Below, piece after piece: positions 26,724 to 36,033 of a DNA stretch of 64,000 nucleotides. The stretch's first letter is position 1. Every line of letters starts with the position of its first letter. The DNA comes from Exiguobacterium sp. s48 (GTDB lineage: Bacteria; Bacillota; Bacilli; Exiguobacteriales; Exiguobacteriaceae), in contig NZ_JACSKC010000001.1 of assembly GCF_018617395.1 (NCBI RefSeq), positions 1,178,001 through 1,242,000 on the forward strand, in the 5' to 3' direction. Below the pieces are notes generated by a model. The model did no database searches, had not been told where the DNA came from, and saw nothing but the letters and a program-made list of their open reading frames with translations. Both the position numbers and the translations under genes were made by a program.

Positions 26724-27889
26724 GACCAGTCTACATATTTGGTGAAGATGAGACGTCCTATCGTTTTCACGAGGACCATCCCTTCAATCCATTGCGACTT
26801 GAATTGACGACATCTCTATTGATCGCAGCCGGAAAACTTTCCAAATCGGAATGTGTATCTCCTCCACTCGCCTCGGTTGAGGAGTTAGCGCTCGTTCACG
26901 ATCTCGATTACATCGAAGCCGTCCAAGCGGCGGCGGCAGGTGAGCTATCTACATTAAAAGCCAATAAATTTGGTCTCGGTACGGAAGACACACCCATCTT
27001 TCCGACGATTCATGAAGGAGCGGCACGTCTCGTTGGAGGGACGATTCATGCACTCGATCTCGTGGCAAGCGGGAAAGCGGAGCGCGCCTTTCATGTCGGA
27101 GGAGGGTTACACCACGGCATGCGGCGTAAAGCATCAGGATTTTGTGTATATAATGATGCCGCTGTTGCGATCGCTCATGTGAGAAAGCAATATGGGTCGC
27201 GTGTCCTCTATGTGGATACGGATGCACACCATGGGGACGGCGTTCAGTGGCTCTTCTATGACGATGATGACGTCATGACATTATCCATTCACGAGACCGG
27301 TCGTTATCTCTTTCCTGGTACCGGAACAGTGACGGAGCGTGGCAATGGGAAAGGATACGGTTATAGTTGGAACGTCCCGGTCGATGCGTTCACTCAAGAC
27401 GATTCATTCTTGACGTGCTACGAGACCGTCTTACGTGAGGCATGCGAATGGTTCAAACCCGATATCATTTTGACTCAGAACGGTGCGGATGCCCATGTGT
27501 TTGATCCACTTACCCATTTGGCATCAACGATACGGACGTTCGAACAAATCCCGCAGATTGCCTCACGCCTGGCCGATGAATATACAGACGGCCGTCTCGT
27601 CGCCCTTGGTGGTGGCGGGTATGACTGGTATCGTGCCGTGCCACGCGCTTGGGCTCAAGTGTGGGCCGGATTGACGCGTGAGGAACCGTATACAGGAGAG
27701 ATCCCAATCGAGTGGATTGAACAATGGTCCGGTATCGCTGGTCAACCGTTACCCACACGGTGGGACGATTCCCTTTATACGTTCGACCACATCCCGAGAC
27801 GGCAACAAATTGATGAAAAGAATTGGGAAGTCACCAAACGAGCGTTTTGGCCATTCATCTCAAATGACCGAAAATCGATTTATCTATAA
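26720..27889 (+). CDS. acuC: AcuC, histone deacetylase-like protein deacetylase
   Basis: A zinc-dependent class I HDAC relative of 389 residues that removes the AcuA acetyl group from AcsA. The tandem active-site histidines are in HVGGGLHHGMRR near 130, the zinc ligands in VDTDAHHGDGVQ near 170 and QNGADAH near 253, and GGGGYDWY carries the catalytic Tyr near 300. The start ATG overlaps the acuB stop. It is the last gene of acuABC, with a strong terminator shared with ccpA. Confidence 0.95.
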   Translation: MRPVYIFGEDETSYRFHEDHPFNPLRLELTTSLLIAAGKLSKSECVSPPLASVEELALVHDLDYIEAVQAAAAGELSTLKANKFGLGTEDTPIFPTIHEGAARLVGGTIHALDLVASGKAERAFHVGGGLHHGMRRKASGFCVYNDAAVAIAHVRKQYGSRVLYVDTDAHHGDGVQWLFYDDDDVMTLSIHETGRYLFPGTGTVTERGNGKGYGYSWNVPVDAFTQDDSFLTCYETVLREACEWFKPDIILTQNGADAHVFDPLTHLASTIRTFEQIPQIASRLADEYTDGRLVALGGGGYDWYRAVPRAWAQVWAGLTREEPYTGEIPIEWIEQWSGIAGQPLPTRWDDSLYTFDHIPRRQQIDEKNWEVTKRAFWPFISNDRKSIYL

Positions 27890-27892
27890 AAA

Positions 27893-27937
27893 GAAGCCTC
27901 CGCATCCATCAAATGATTTGATGAATGTGGAGGCTTT
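27893..27937. terminator. bidirectional terminator between acuC and ccpA
   Basis: AAGCCTCCGCATCCATCAAAT pairs with its near-complement ending GTGGAGGCTT, making a long stem with T's on both strands. Confidence 0.92.
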
Positions 27938-27940
27938 TGC

Positions 27941-28954
27941 TTAGTCTTGGCGAAGCGAATCACGACGCTCGATTCGGTGAGGAAGCACGACGTTTTTCTC
28001 TTCGATTTCTTCTGCGTTCAAGATTTTTGTCAAGAGTCGCATCGCGACGGCTCCGATATCGTACATCGGTTGAACGACCGTCGTCAACTTCGGACGAATC
28101 ATCGTCGCGAGACGCGTGTTATCGTGACCGACGACTTCAAAGTCGTTTGGAACCGAGTAACCTGCATCTTGGATCGCGTGGATGACACCGAGTGCCATCT
28201 CATCCGTCCCCGCAAAGATTGCTTTCGGGCAATCATCTCGTTGCAACATTTTTTGCATGGCTTCAAGGCCTGATGCGTATGTGTAATTCCCAAGAATCAT
28301 ATCGTTATCATGGAATGGAAGACCTGCATCTTCAAGCGCGCGGCGGTATCCTGCGAATTTCTTCTCGCCATTGATCTGTTGCTCGAGTGGACCAGTGATG
28401 AATCCAACACGGTCATGTCCGTGGTTGATCAACATCTGAGTCGCGTCATATGCCGCTTGCTCATAATCGATGTTGACGGCCGGGAGGTCATATCCTTGGT
28501 TCAATGTCGCTGCGAGAACGATTGGAACCGGTGATTTTTTGAACTCTTCGACGAGATCTTCATGCAAACGTCCACCCATGAAGATGATGCCATCCACTTG
28601 TTTCCCTAAAAGTGTGTTTAGTAAATGGACTTCCTTGTCACGACTTGAATCCGAGTTTCCAAGGATGATGTTGTATTTGTACATCGTCGCCACATCTTCA
28701 ATGCCTCGTGCCAAATCGGCGAAGAAAATATTTGAGATGTCCGGTACGATGACACCGACCGTCGTCGTTTTCTTACTTGCTAGCCCACGCGCGACGGCGT
28801 TCGGACGATAACCGAGACGGTCAATCGCATCTTGTACTTTCTTGCGTGTTGTCGGTTTGACGTTCGGGTTTCCGTTGACGACACGAGAGACGGTTGCCAT
28901 GGACACCCCGGCTTCTCGTGCGACATCGTAAATCGTTACGTTGTTACTATTCAT
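27941..28954 (-). CDS. ccpA: catabolite control protein A
   Basis: The LacI-family master regulator of carbon catabolite control, which binds cre sites when complexed with HPr-Ser-P. The 337 residues follow B. subtilis CcpA closely: HTH at 5-27 ([21 protein letters not shown]), hinge helix [14 protein letters not shown] and the C-terminal core with STDEMALG-type segment [10 protein letters not shown]. The ATG follows AGGAGGAGTAGTTT. It lies downstream of aroA on the same strand but behind a hairpin. Two candidate targets, acsA and acuA, are adjacent. Confidence 0.98.
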   Translation of the reverse strand: MNSNNVTIYDVAREAGVSMATVSRVVNGNPNVKPTTRKKVQDAIDRLGYRPNAVARGLASKKTTTVGVIVPDISNIFFADLARGIEDVATMYKYNIILGNSDSSRDKEVHLLNTLLGKQVDGIIFMGGRLHEDLVEEFKKSPVPIVLAATLNQGYDLPAVNIDYEQAAYDATQMLINHGHDRVGFITGPLEQQINGEKKFAGYRRALEDAGLPFHDNDMILGNYTYASGLEAMQKMLQRDDCPKAIFAGTDEMALGVIHAIQDAGYSVPNDFEVVGHDNTRLATMIRPKLTTVVQPMYDIGAVAMRLLTKILNAEEIEEKNVVLPHRIERRDSLRQD

Positions 28955-29014
28955 AAACTACTCCTCCTACAAGTCCTGATTTTCAAAAAGTTTTCATAAA
29001 ACGTCTTAAAAAAG

Positions 29015-29050
29015 GAAGACAGGTATCTGTCATCCATTTACCCTGTCTTC
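29015..29050 (-). terminator. aroA terminator
   Basis: On the minus strand GAAGACAGG, an 18-base loop and CCTGTCTTC are followed by CTTTTTT. It partly isolates ccpA from aroA. Confidence 0.8.
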
Positions 29051-29081
29051 ATGCGATATAAAACGTTTCCATTTGGAAAGC

Positions 29082-30173
29082 TTACTTTTTCACCAAATCA
29101 AGTTGGGGAAACTGGACCGTCAGTCCTTCCACAAATTGATCGAATTGATCGAAATCCAATTGTTGTTGCGCATCCGATAATGCAATGGCAGGATTCGGGT
29201 GTACTTCGACCATGACACCGTCTGCCCCGATGGCAAGCGCTGCTTTTGCAGCCGGTAACAACAAGTCACGACGACCTGTCGAATGGGTGACGTCTACCAT
29301 AACCGGTAAATGCGTCTCTTGTTTCAAAATCGGCACTGCCGTGATGTCTAACGTATTGCGTGTCGCACGCTCATACGTCCGAATCCCTCGCTCGCACAAG
29401 ATGACTTGGCTGTTCCCACTCGCCATAATGTACTCTGCCGCATAAATGAACTCTTCGATTGTAGCGGATAATCCACGCTTCAACAAGACCGGTTTGTCTG
29501 TCTTACCGACTTCTTTCAACAAATCAAAGTTTTGCATATTCCGGGCACCAACTTGAATGATATCGACATATGGCAAGGCCGACTCGACTGCTCCTGGTGT
29601 CATGATTTCCGTGATGACTCGTAAATCATGACGGTCCGCTGCTGCCTTCAGCATTTTCAACCCTTCAAAACCTAAGCCTTGGAAGTCATACGGCGATGTA
29701 CGTGGTTTGTATGCCCCGCCTCGCATCACTTTCACTCCAGACAACGCGAGCTTCTCTGCGACCGCGTTCACTTGTTCGAACGATTCGACGGCACATGGCC
29801 CCGCAATCAGCTGCGGACGTCCATTCCCAATCGTCACGTCCTTCACATGGACCAACGTATCTTCCGGTTGACGTTTACGCGAAACGAGTAACGTCTTATC
29901 CCGGTCTTCGCCTTGTAGTTCAGCAGACGCTTTAAATACTTCTTTAAAAATATGTTGAAGACGTGACGTTTCGAACGGTCCTTGATTCGAAGCTGCGATG
30001 AAATCGAGCATCTCTCGTTCTCGGACCGGGTCGTATCGTTCGACGCCTTGAAGACGTTTGATTTTTCCAATTTCGACGGCAAGTGCACCACGCCGACTTA
30101 GCAAGTCGAGCATTTCATGGTTCAATTCATCCATTTCTCGACGTAATCGATTCAATTGATCTTGTGGACTCAT
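29082..30173 (-). CDS. aroA: bifunctional DAHP synthase / chorismate mutase
   Basis: The first enzyme of the shikimate pathway, which condenses PEP and erythrose-4-phosphate. The 363 residues fuse an N-terminal AroQ chorismate mutase domain (about 1-90, [19 protein letters not shown]), which gives feedback control by chorismate or prephenate, to a type I DAHP synthase barrel (about 105-355: [37 protein letters not shown]). It is the Bacillus AroA(G) arrangement, upstream of ccpA. A good SigA promoter lies about 43 bases before the ATG. Confidence 0.97.
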   Translation of the reverse strand: MSPQDQLNRLRREMDELNHEMLDLLSRRGALAVEIGKIKRLQGVERYDPVREREMLDFIAASNQGPFETSRLQHIFKEVFKASAELQGEDRDKTLLVSRKRQPEDTLVHVKDVTIGNGRPQLIAGPCAVESFEQVNAVAEKLALSGVKVMRGGAYKPRTSPYDFQGLGFEGLKMLKAAADRHDLRVITEIMTPGAVESALPYVDIIQVGARNMQNFDLLKEVGKTDKPVLLKRGLSATIEEFIYAAEYIMASGNSQVILCERGIRTYERATRNTLDITAVPILKQETHLPVMVDVTHSTGRRDLLLPAAKAALAIGADGVMVEVHPNPAIALSDAQQQLDFDQFDQFVEGLTVQFPQLDLVKK

Positions 30174-30215
30174 TCGTTTCCCTCACATTCTTAAGCCGTT
30201 CTTTCCAGAAACCTA

Positions 30216-30244
30216 ATTATATCGAACTTTGTGCGCTTTGTCAT
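30216..30244 (-). promoter_or_regulatory. SigA promoter of aroA
   Basis: On the minus strand ATGACA (30244-30239), a 17-base spacer and TATAAT (30221-30216). Confidence 0.8.
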
Positions 30245-30412
30245 AAGGAAACCTTCTACGTCACAAAATCACCAAAAAAGGACCGAACGCGTTCTGAACT
30301 GAAACCTAATTTAGGGAAATTTAATAACGAATGCCTCGAATAGCGTGTGTGTTGTGATAGCTATCTAGACATCTAATAATTTTATCTACCATCAAACTAC
30401 AAATATGAAATT

Positions 30413-30649
30413 TTATTTTGATGGTTCATAGACAATTTGTGTGTCTGTATCAATTACGTATCGTACATTCACAACTTCATTTATAGAGATTGCTTTAAAA
30501 TTATAATTATTACATAATATTGAACTTACTTCAGAAGCAGAATCTGTAACTCCTAAAATTGCTTCATAGATTTCTTTGAGTTCACTTAAAGTACATTCAT
30601 TTCCCCTTAGGAAAGATTGCTTATAATAACCGTCTATTTCAATAATCAT
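30413..30649 (-). CDS. hypothetical protein, 78 aa, in an AT-rich island
   Basis: I recognise no family. The product starts MIIEIDGYYKQSFLRGNE and ends VIDTDTQIVYEPSK, and looks like a small soluble alpha/beta protein with one Cys. AGGAGGATAG directly precedes the ATG, a good ribosome binding site. Codon use (many ATA, ATT, TTA, AAT) and the surrounding sequence are much more AT-rich than the neighbours, which suggests recent acquisition. Nothing adjacent hints at a role. Confidence 0.65.
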   Translation of the reverse strand: MIIEIDGYYKQSFLRGNECTLSELKEIYEAILGVTDSASEVSSILCNNYNFKAISINEVVNVRYVIDTDTQIVYEPSK

Positions 30650-30838
30650 CTATCCTCCTGCAAACAAAAAAATATTATAACCGTCTTTATACACTTTTCT
30701 CACGATTCATTTTCTATCTTTCTCAATTTCGCCAATACTGATTAGTCTTTAATTTCGTGTTTCATAGTGGAGTGATTTACGTTTCGAAACTCTCGTCTGA
30801 ATAAATAGATTCATTATATCGATTCGATCACATTCAAA
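30650..30838. other. AT-rich intergenic stretch
   Basis: This non-coding part of the low-GC island lies between the 78-aa gene and the ytxH terminator. I see no gene, repeat or clear promoter in it. Confidence 0.5.
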
Positions 30839-30883
30839 AACCCTGAATGAGCACTTTTTATCAAGTGACGATCATTCAGGGTT
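30839..30883 (-). terminator. ytxH terminator
   Basis: On the minus strand AACCCTGAATGA, a 21-base loop and TCATTCAGGGTT are followed by T's. Confidence 0.8.
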
Positions 30884-30903
30884 CAGTTCACGGTCCTTTT
30901 ACA

Positions 30904-31452
30904 TTATTCTTCCTTTTTAAGGTCTTTCTTCAAATCATTGAGTTCTTCTTTTGACTCATCATCGAGCATCTCATTGATAGGTGCTTCGAGTGAATCGTCC
31001 GACTCAGATTCAAGTGATGAGTCCGGCGTCTCTTTTTCGGCCGCGCGGTCCATCTGTTCTTTCACTTCAGATTCCGCTTCCGCGACGAGTTGATCTGCTT
31101 TCTCCATCGCCTCTTCAATCGAAAGGTCGTCCTCATCGATTTGTTGCTTTAACTCGGCTGCCTCACGCGCCTTATCTTTCACGATATTGAGGACAGGTGC
31201 CGCCTTATCGCTCGCTACTTTAATCCATTCCCCAACGACCGGCTCTGCTTTCTCACGCATCTCTTTCGATTTGACAGTCAAGCGCTCACGCGATGTAGAT
31301 GTCTTTTCGTCAAGGTACGTCCGCACTTCTCGTCCGCTTTTCGGTGATGTTAAGAGAGCAACCGCTGCTCCGACAATCCCTCCGAGGATGACCCCCGTCA
31401 AAAATCCGCTACTTGATTGATTCTGTTCTGTTGGTTGCTTTTGGTCTGTCAT
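30904..31452 (-). CDS. ytxH: YtxH-like general stress protein
   Basis: A 182-residue protein with one N-terminal transmembrane helix (about 17-37, FLTGVILGGIVGAAVALLTSP) containing the glycine-zipper and SPKSGRE motif of the YtxH family, followed by a long acidic, helical, Lys/Glu-rich tail. In B. subtilis ytxH is in a SigB-controlled stress operon; its function is unknown. It lies 25 bases after ytxG and should be co-transcribed. The ATG follows GAGGAACTCACAC. Confidence 0.88.
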   Translation of the reverse strand: MTDQKQPTEQNQSSSGFLTGVILGGIVGAAVALLTSPKSGREVRTYLDEKTSTSRERLTVKSKEMREKAEPVVGEWIKVASDKAAPVLNIVKDKAREAAELKQQIDEDDLSIEEAMEKADQLVAEAESEVKEQMDRAAEKETPDSSLESESDDSLEAPINEMLDDESKEELNDLKKDLKKEE

Positions 31453-31477
31453 GTGTGAGTTCCTCCCCGTAGTTTCC

Positions 31478-31990
31478 TTATTTAATCGTATCGTCCGTTT
31501 GAATCAAGTCAGGTGATACAGGTGTTTCCTCTTTCTTTTCGCGTCGTGTGCGACGACGTGGACGTTCTTTTGTTGTAGAAGACTCTGGTTTGTTCTTCTT
31601 GAACAATTCGACTGCCACAGACCCCCAACGCACGGCTTGTGCAATCTGCTCTTTGTTTTCATCCGCTGCCGAGTGGACAGAAGTTGAGACGGTACGGACT
31701 GATTCGGTTACCTCGTTCAGTGATGTACCTAGTTCATCGAGCGCATGCGCAACAGGTGCGAGCAATTCTGTTTTTTCTTCCACGTTGTCGACGAGACGGT
31801 TCGTCTTATGTAAGAGCGCCGTCACTTCCATCGTGATTCCGTCGAGCTGGCGTTCTAAATTTTCGGTCGTATTGGCGACGCTACCGAGTGTACGGTTTAC
31901 ATTCGATAAGACACGTGCCAAGAAGATGACGAGTACGACAAACGCGAGGGCCGCAATCAGGCCCGCGATGCCTCCTAGTGTGATCTCCAT
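31478..31990 (-). CDS. ytxG: YtxG-like DUF948 membrane protein
   Basis: A 170-residue protein with one N-terminal transmembrane helix (about 5-27, GGIAGLIAALAFVVLVIFLA), a helical DUF948 region (about 28-120) with heptad spacing, and a basic tail with PRRRTRREKK. It forms an operon with ytxH. The ATG follows AGGAGGAATGGATTGA. Its function is unknown; the pair is part of the general stress regulon in Bacillus. Confidence 0.88.
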   Translation of the reverse strand: MEITLGGIAGLIAALAFVVLVIFLARVLSNVNRTLGSVANTTENLERQLDGITMEVTALLHKTNRLVDNVEEKTELLAPVAHALDELGTSLNEVTESVRTVSTSVHSAADENKEQIAQAVRWGSVAVELFKKNKPESSTTKERPRRRTRREKKEETPVSPDLIQTDDTIK

Positions 31991-32026
31991 TCAATCCATT
32001 CCTCCTATTCAATCGTTTCTCGTTTC

Positions 32027-32032
32027 ATTATA
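32027..32032 (-). promoter_or_regulatory. extended -10 promoter of ytxGH
   Basis: The minus strand reads TGCTATAAT about 38 bases before the ytxG ATG. A possible second, SigB-type promoter (GTGTAA-N16-GGGTAA, 32121-32094) lies further up, but its spacer is long. Confidence 0.45.
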
Positions 32033-32159
32033 GCACCATTATGACTGAAAAGATTTGCTACAACCGTTTTCGCCATTCGGTCTGATTATTCCTTTACCCG
32101 TTTTTATGTTTTCGATTACACTAAAATAGAAATTCATAAAAATAATTAGGGGTGATCGT

Positions 32160-33272
32160 GTGAGAGATCCAAGAATTACACAATTAGCAGACGGTTTAAT
32201 CAATTATTCCGTCAAGTTACAACCGGGGGAAAAAGTACTGATTGAGAATTTTGGCGTAGAGGAATCGCTTGTCGAGGCACTCGTCGAAAAAGCATATGAG
32301 GCGGGCGGACACCCATTCGTCTTGTTGAAAGAGAGCCGTATCTTACGTAAATTATATACGGGTGCCAGTCACGAACAACTTGAACTCATGGCTGACATCG
32401 AACGGAAACAGATGCAAGCCATGGATGCATACATCGGTTTACGTGCCGGCGATAACATCAATGAACTCTCTGACGTGCCGAGTGAGCAACAAAAACTCGT
32501 CGGTGCTACGCTCGGTAAAATGCACACGGAAGACCGCGTGAAAGGGACGAAGTGGGTCGTCCTCCGCTACCCATCCCCATCGATGGCACAACTCGCAGGA
32601 AAATCAACAGAAGCGTTCGAAGACTTCTACTTCAACGTATGTACACTCGATTACGGAAAAATGGACCGTGCGATGGACGGATTGGTCGAATTGATGAACA
32701 AGACGGACCGTGTCACGTTAAAAGGACCAGGAACGGACCTCTCGTTCTCCATAAAAGATATCCCGGCAATCAAATGCTCTGGTCAAATGAACATTCCAGA
32801 CGGTGAAGTGTTCACGGCGCCGGTCAAAGATTCGGTCAATGGCGTCATCACATATAACACGCCATCTCCATACCAAGGCTTCACGTTCGAGAACGTGAAG
32901 TTGACATTCAAAGACGGCAAAATCGTGGACGCGACGGCCAATGATACAGAACGTATCAATGAAGTGTTCAACACAGATGAAGGGGCTCGCTACGTCGGTG
33001 AATTCGCTATCGGTGTCAACCCGTATATTCAACATCCGATGAAAGACATTCTCTTCGATGAAAAAATTGATGGAAGCTTCCATTTCACACCTGGTCAAGC
33101 GTATGACGATGCGTATAACGGCAATAATTCGTCAGTTCACTGGGACCTCGTCAACATTCAGCGTCCGGATTACGGCGGTGGTGAAATCTGGTTCGACGAT
33201 GTATTGATTCGAAAAGACGGACGATTCGTCATCGATTCCTTACTCCCGCTCAACCCAGAAAATTTGAAATAA
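32160..33272 (+). CDS. ampS: M29 family aminopeptidase (AmpS)
   Basis: A cytoplasmic cobalt/zinc aminopeptidase of 370 residues. The M29 metal ligands appear in the C-terminal half: IPDGEVFTAPVKDS near 215 (Glu), FAIGVNPYIQHP, SVHWDLV near 327 (His) and WFDDVLIRKDG near 344 (Asp). The start is GTG, with AGGGGTGATC seven bases before it. It is monocistronic, divergent from ytxG and convergent with dps. Confidence 0.93.
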   Translation: MRDPRITQLADGLINYSVKLQPGEKVLIENFGVEESLVEALVEKAYEAGGHPFVLLKESRILRKLYTGASHEQLELMADIERKQMQAMDAYIGLRAGDNINELSDVPSEQQKLVGATLGKMHTEDRVKGTKWVVLRYPSPSMAQLAGKSTEAFEDFYFNVCTLDYGKMDRAMDGLVELMNKTDRVTLKGPGTDLSFSIKDIPAIKCSGQMNIPDGEVFTAPVKDSVNGVITYNTPSPYQGFTFENVKLTFKDGKIVDATANDTERINEVFNTDEGARYVGEFAIGVNPYIQHPMKDILFDEKIDGSFHFTPGQAYDDAYNGNNSSVHWDLVNIQRPDYGGGEIWFDDVLIRKDGRFVIDSLLPLNPENLK

Positions 33273-33274
33273 GT

Positions 33275-33307
33275 AAAATGGTGCGTCTACGCGAGACGCA
33301 CCATTTT
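33275..33307. terminator. bidirectional terminator between ampS and dps
   Basis: The arms AAAATGGTGCGTC and GACGCACCATTTT enclose TACGCGA, with T's following. Confidence 0.93.
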
Positions 33308-33311
33308 TATG

Positions 33312-33764
33312 TTAAAGTTTAGGTTTTTTGCCGAGTGCAGCAGACATCATCCAAATCTCTTTTTCGAGTCGTTCGATGTGAGATACGAACGTATCTTCAA
33401 TCGCTTCGTCTCCATCTTCAAATTTTTCCATCGCATCCTGCATCTCTTGACGGATTTGTTTGAAGTCACTGATGATATCTTTGATCATCTGTTCGGTTTC
33501 TTCGTGACGATCGCCTTCTTTTAGTGTTGAGTGTTCTAAATACTCTTTCATCGTCGCAAACGGTTCTCCATCGTTCATGAGAAGTCTTTCTGCAACGTCA
33601 TCGTAGAGTTCTGCCACTAAGTTATAAAGCTCTTCGAGTTTCTCGTGATACGTAAAGAAGTGAGGACCATTGATATACCAATGGTAATTATGGAGCTTCA
33701 CAAATAACAGTCCATAGTTCGCGACTTCCTTGTTTAACGTATTGAGTGCACCTTGACTAGCCAT
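33312..33764 (-). CDS. dps: Dps family DNA-binding ferritin-like protein
   Basis: A 12-mer iron-storage and DNA-protecting protein. The 150 residues contain the intersubunit ferroxidase ligands LHNYHWYINGPHFFTYHEKLEELY (about 24-47) and DVAERLL. I chose ATG 33764 (MASQGALN) because AAGGAG lies nine bases before it; the upstream ATG at 33791 has no ribosome binding site. The promoter just upstream matches SigB, which drives dps in B. subtilis. No PerR box is visible, so it is more like Dps than MrgA in control. Confidence 0.93.
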   Translation of the reverse strand: MASQGALNTLNKEVANYGLLFVKLHNYHWYINGPHFFTYHEKLEELYNLVAELYDDVAERLLMNDGEPFATMKEYLEHSTLKEGDRHEETEQMIKDIISDFKQIRQEMQDAMEKFEDGDEAIEDTFVSHIERLEKEIWMMSAALGKKPKL

Positions 33765-33802
33765 TCCTAACATCTCCTTTGTCTTATTCATCGATACTAC
33801 TA

Positions 33803-33827
33803 TTACCGAGATTTTCGTTGGCTAAAC
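33803..33827 (-). promoter_or_regulatory. SigB-type promoter of dps
   Basis: On the minus strand GTTTAG (33827-33822), a 13-base spacer and CGGTAA (33808-33803) each differ by one base from the SigB consensus GTTTAA-N12-15-GGGTAA/T. The predicted start is about 32 bases before the ATG. Confidence 0.65.
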
Positions 33828-33829
33828 AT

Positions 33830-33853
33830 AAAAAAGGAGAGACATTCGTCCCT
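33830..33853 (-). terminator. murC terminator
   Basis: On the minus strand GGAGGGAC, GAAT loop and GTCTCTCC (one mismatch) are followed by TTTTTT. Confidence 0.85.
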
Positions 33854-33861
33854 CCTCCATC

Positions 33862-35169
33862 TTATGCTTCAAGTTTTACGATTTCTTCATATTCGCGTTG
33901 ATACGTTTGGATGTCACCTGCACCCATGAACAAGAGTACCGCCTTGTCATGATTGCGTAAGACGCTCGTGCCACCACGTTTCAAAATATGCGCGCCTTCG
34001 ATTCGTGACTGAAGGTCCTCAATCGTGACCGTCCCTTCTTGTTCACGTGCCGAACCGAAAATGTCACATAAATAGACTGTATCTGCTTCGGCCAATGCCG
34101 TCGCAAAGTCGTCCATGAATGATTTCAAACGTGTGTACGTATGCGGTTGGAAAATCGCCACGACTTCCCGCTCCCCATACTTTTTACGAGCCGCCTCAAC
34201 TGTCGCACTAATTTCACGCGGATGGTGTGCGTAATCGTCAACGAGTACTTGATTGTTTAGTGTCGATTCACTAAAGCGACGTTTCACACCATCAAATGTT
34301 TCCAATCGTTCTTTAACCAATTCTTTTGGCAAGTTTTCATAGTCACATGTCGCGATCACAGCGAGTGCGTTTAATACACTGTGGTCTCCATATCCAGGAA
34401 TGCGGAATGTTCCGTAGAAATCATCGCGTAAAAAGACATCAAATGTTGTTCCATTTTCTGTTGATGTGACGTTTTCAGCACGGAAATCATTATGTGTTCC
34501 AAACCCGTAATAAACGAGCGGCACATTGGCTTGGATTTGTTGAAGATTCTCGTCATCGCCACAAGCAATGATCCCTTTTTTCACTTGCTTGGCCATTTCT
34601 TGGAATGCATCGATGACATCATCTAAACCAGAGAAGTAATCCGAATGATCGAAGTCGATGTTCGTCATGATGGCATAATCAGGACGATAATATAAGAAGT
34701 GACGCTTATATTCACAGGCCTCAAAGACGAAGTTCTTCGAATCGGCAACTCCCTCACCCGTTCCATCACCAATCAAGAATGATGTCGGCTCGATTCCACG
34801 CATGACGTGGGCAAGCAAGCCTGTTGTTGATGTTTTCCCATGTGACCCCGTAATGGCGACACTCGTATAATGGTTTGCGAGCTCACCTAAAAACTCGTAA
34901 TACTTATAAATCGTCAAGCCGAGTTCACGTGCGCGCACGATTTCTGGATGGTCGTCGCTGAACGCGTTTCCTTGTACGACGATTTGGTCTTCAGAAATAT
35001 TGTCAGGATCAAACGGCAAAATTTCAATCCCTTTTCGGTTTAATGCTTCTTCAGTAAAAAATGCTTTTTCAACGTCCGACCCACGGACCTCATTGTTCAT
35101 ATCAAATAAAATTTGAGCTAAAGGACTCATGCCCGTTCCTTTAATTCCGACGAAGTGATAACGGTTCAT
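33862..35169 (-). CDS. murC: UDP-N-acetylmuramate--L-alanine ligase
   Basis: MurC adds L-Ala to UDP-MurNAc with ATP in the cytoplasm. The 435 residues show the N-terminal Rossmann motif [14 protein letters not shown], the ATP loop [13 protein letters not shown] (about 106-117), [11 protein letters not shown] and the C-terminal [10 protein letters not shown]. The ATG follows a GGGGGG run at about ten bases. It has its own extended -10 promoter in the 85-base gap after the truncated sftA ORF. Confidence 0.97.
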   Translation of the reverse strand: MNRYHFVGIKGTGMSPLAQILFDMNNEVRGSDVEKAFFTEEALNRKGIEILPFDPDNISEDQIVVQGNAFSDDHPEIVRARELGLTIYKYYEFLGELANHYTSVAITGSHGKTSTTGLLAHVMRGIEPTSFLIGDGTGEGVADSKNFVFEACEYKRHFLYYRPDYAIMTNIDFDHSDYFSGLDDVIDAFQEMAKQVKKGIIACGDDENLQQIQANVPLVYYGFGTHNDFRAENVTSTENGTTFDVFLRDDFYGTFRIPGYGDHSVLNALAVIATCDYENLPKELVKERLETFDGVKRRFSESTLNNQVLVDDYAHHPREISATVEAARKKYGEREVVAIFQPHTYTRLKSFMDDFATALAEADTVYLCDIFGSAREQEGTVTIEDLQSRIEGAHILKRGGTSVLRNHDKAVLLFMGAGDIQTYQREYEEIVKLEA

Positions 35170-35225
35170 CTGTAAATAGCCCCCCTAATTCATTGCGGCT
35201 CGTCAAAATGCGACAAACCTTTGTC

Positions 35226-35231
35226 ATTATA
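35226..35231 (-). promoter_or_regulatory. extended -10 promoter of murC
   Basis: The minus strand reads TGCTATAAT about 57 bases before the murC ATG. Confidence 0.55.
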
Positions 35232-35254
35232 GCAAAACTCTTGGAGTCGTGCTA

Positions 35255-35965
35255 TTACAGATTATTGTTTTTTTGTGCAAGTCGTCGGCTACGGTACATC
35301 GCCATTCGATCTTTCGGCGTCATCATCACGTTTAAAGGCGGTTGATCCGCTTTGTAAGAGACTTGTACTGCCGGTGTCAACTCTGTGTCCGGCGGTAACG
35401 TCTGTTGCTCAGATGGTGTTTGTAATCTTTCTGCAATCTGCTCAACCGATGGTCCGATTTGCTCCGGGGGTGCGTTTACATCTAACGTTTCTTCTGGTGC
35501 AGCTGCATCATCCACATCCACGACCGATTCTTTTTTTGAATGGGACAAGTCCGTCGACTGCATAAAGACGGATGAGAAACCGTCATCTAAAATTGAGACC
35601 TCGCCTAATAATGATTTCTTTTCGGATGTCATTTCCGTGGAAATCTTTTCAAGAGGCGCTTCGTTTTGTTCATGGAGAGACGAGTGTTCAATCGTTGGTT
35701 CTTCTTGCATCAATTCCTCAACGGTTTCGTTCTCTGCCTTCTGCTCTGAATCATATGCTTCTCTCGTCTCCGGAGAGTGTTCGACAGGAAGCACAATCTT
35801 TGGTTTCGGACGAGCATATCCATAGATCGGTGACGGGACATCTGACGGTATAAATTCATTGGGGACATCTGCTTTCGGTGGAGGGGATACCGTCTGCCCT
35901 TCTCTCGATAATTCCCGTTTGATTCGCTCTGCTTGTTGTTTCAGTGAACGTTCATATGCATCCAT
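35255..35965 (-). CDS. SftA N-terminal-region remnant, no FtsK motor
   Basis: A 236-residue acidic, Pro/Glu/Ser-rich, low-complexity protein. It lies exactly where B. subtilis has sftA (ytpT), the septal DNA translocase, between ytpR and murC. Residues 36-50 read PNEFIPSDVPSPIYG, recalling the linker of SftA, and the C-terminus PPLNVMMTPKDRMAMY recalls the segment just before the motor. No Walker motif or FtsK alpha, beta or gamma domain exists here or in the 85 bases before murC. There is a good GAGGAATCAAGT ribosome binding site, so it may still be expressed. No transmembrane helix is evident. The SftA assignment is inference. Confidence 0.6.
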   Translation of the reverse strand: MDAYERSLKQQAERIKRELSREGQTVSPPPKADVPNEFIPSDVPSPIYGYARPKPKIVLPVEHSPETREAYDSEQKAENETVEELMQEEPTIEHSSLHEQNEAPLEKISTEMTSEKKSLLGEVSILDDGFSSVFMQSTDLSHSKKESVVDVDDAAAPEETLDVNAPPEQIGPSVEQIAERLQTPSEQQTLPPDTELTPAVQVSYKADQPPLNVMMTPKDRMAMYRSRRLAQKNNNL

Positions 35966-36004
35966 ACTTGATTCCTCGCTTTTTCACTCAATCCTTATTT
36001 AACA

Positions 36005-36033
36005 AAAAATCGGTCGAAATTAGCGACCGATTT
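36005..36033 (-). terminator. ytpR terminator
   Basis: On the minus strand AAATCGGTCG, a short loop and CGACCGATTT are followed by TTTTG. It overlaps the last codons of ytpR. Confidence 0.85.

Noticed and set aside
29058-29075. cre-like site TGGAAACGTTTTAT upstream of ccpA
   Set aside because: It has three mismatches to the consensus and lies in the aroA 3' region before a terminator.
33770-33860. PerR box search upstream of dps
   Set aside because: No TTATAATNATTATAA-like palindrome is present.
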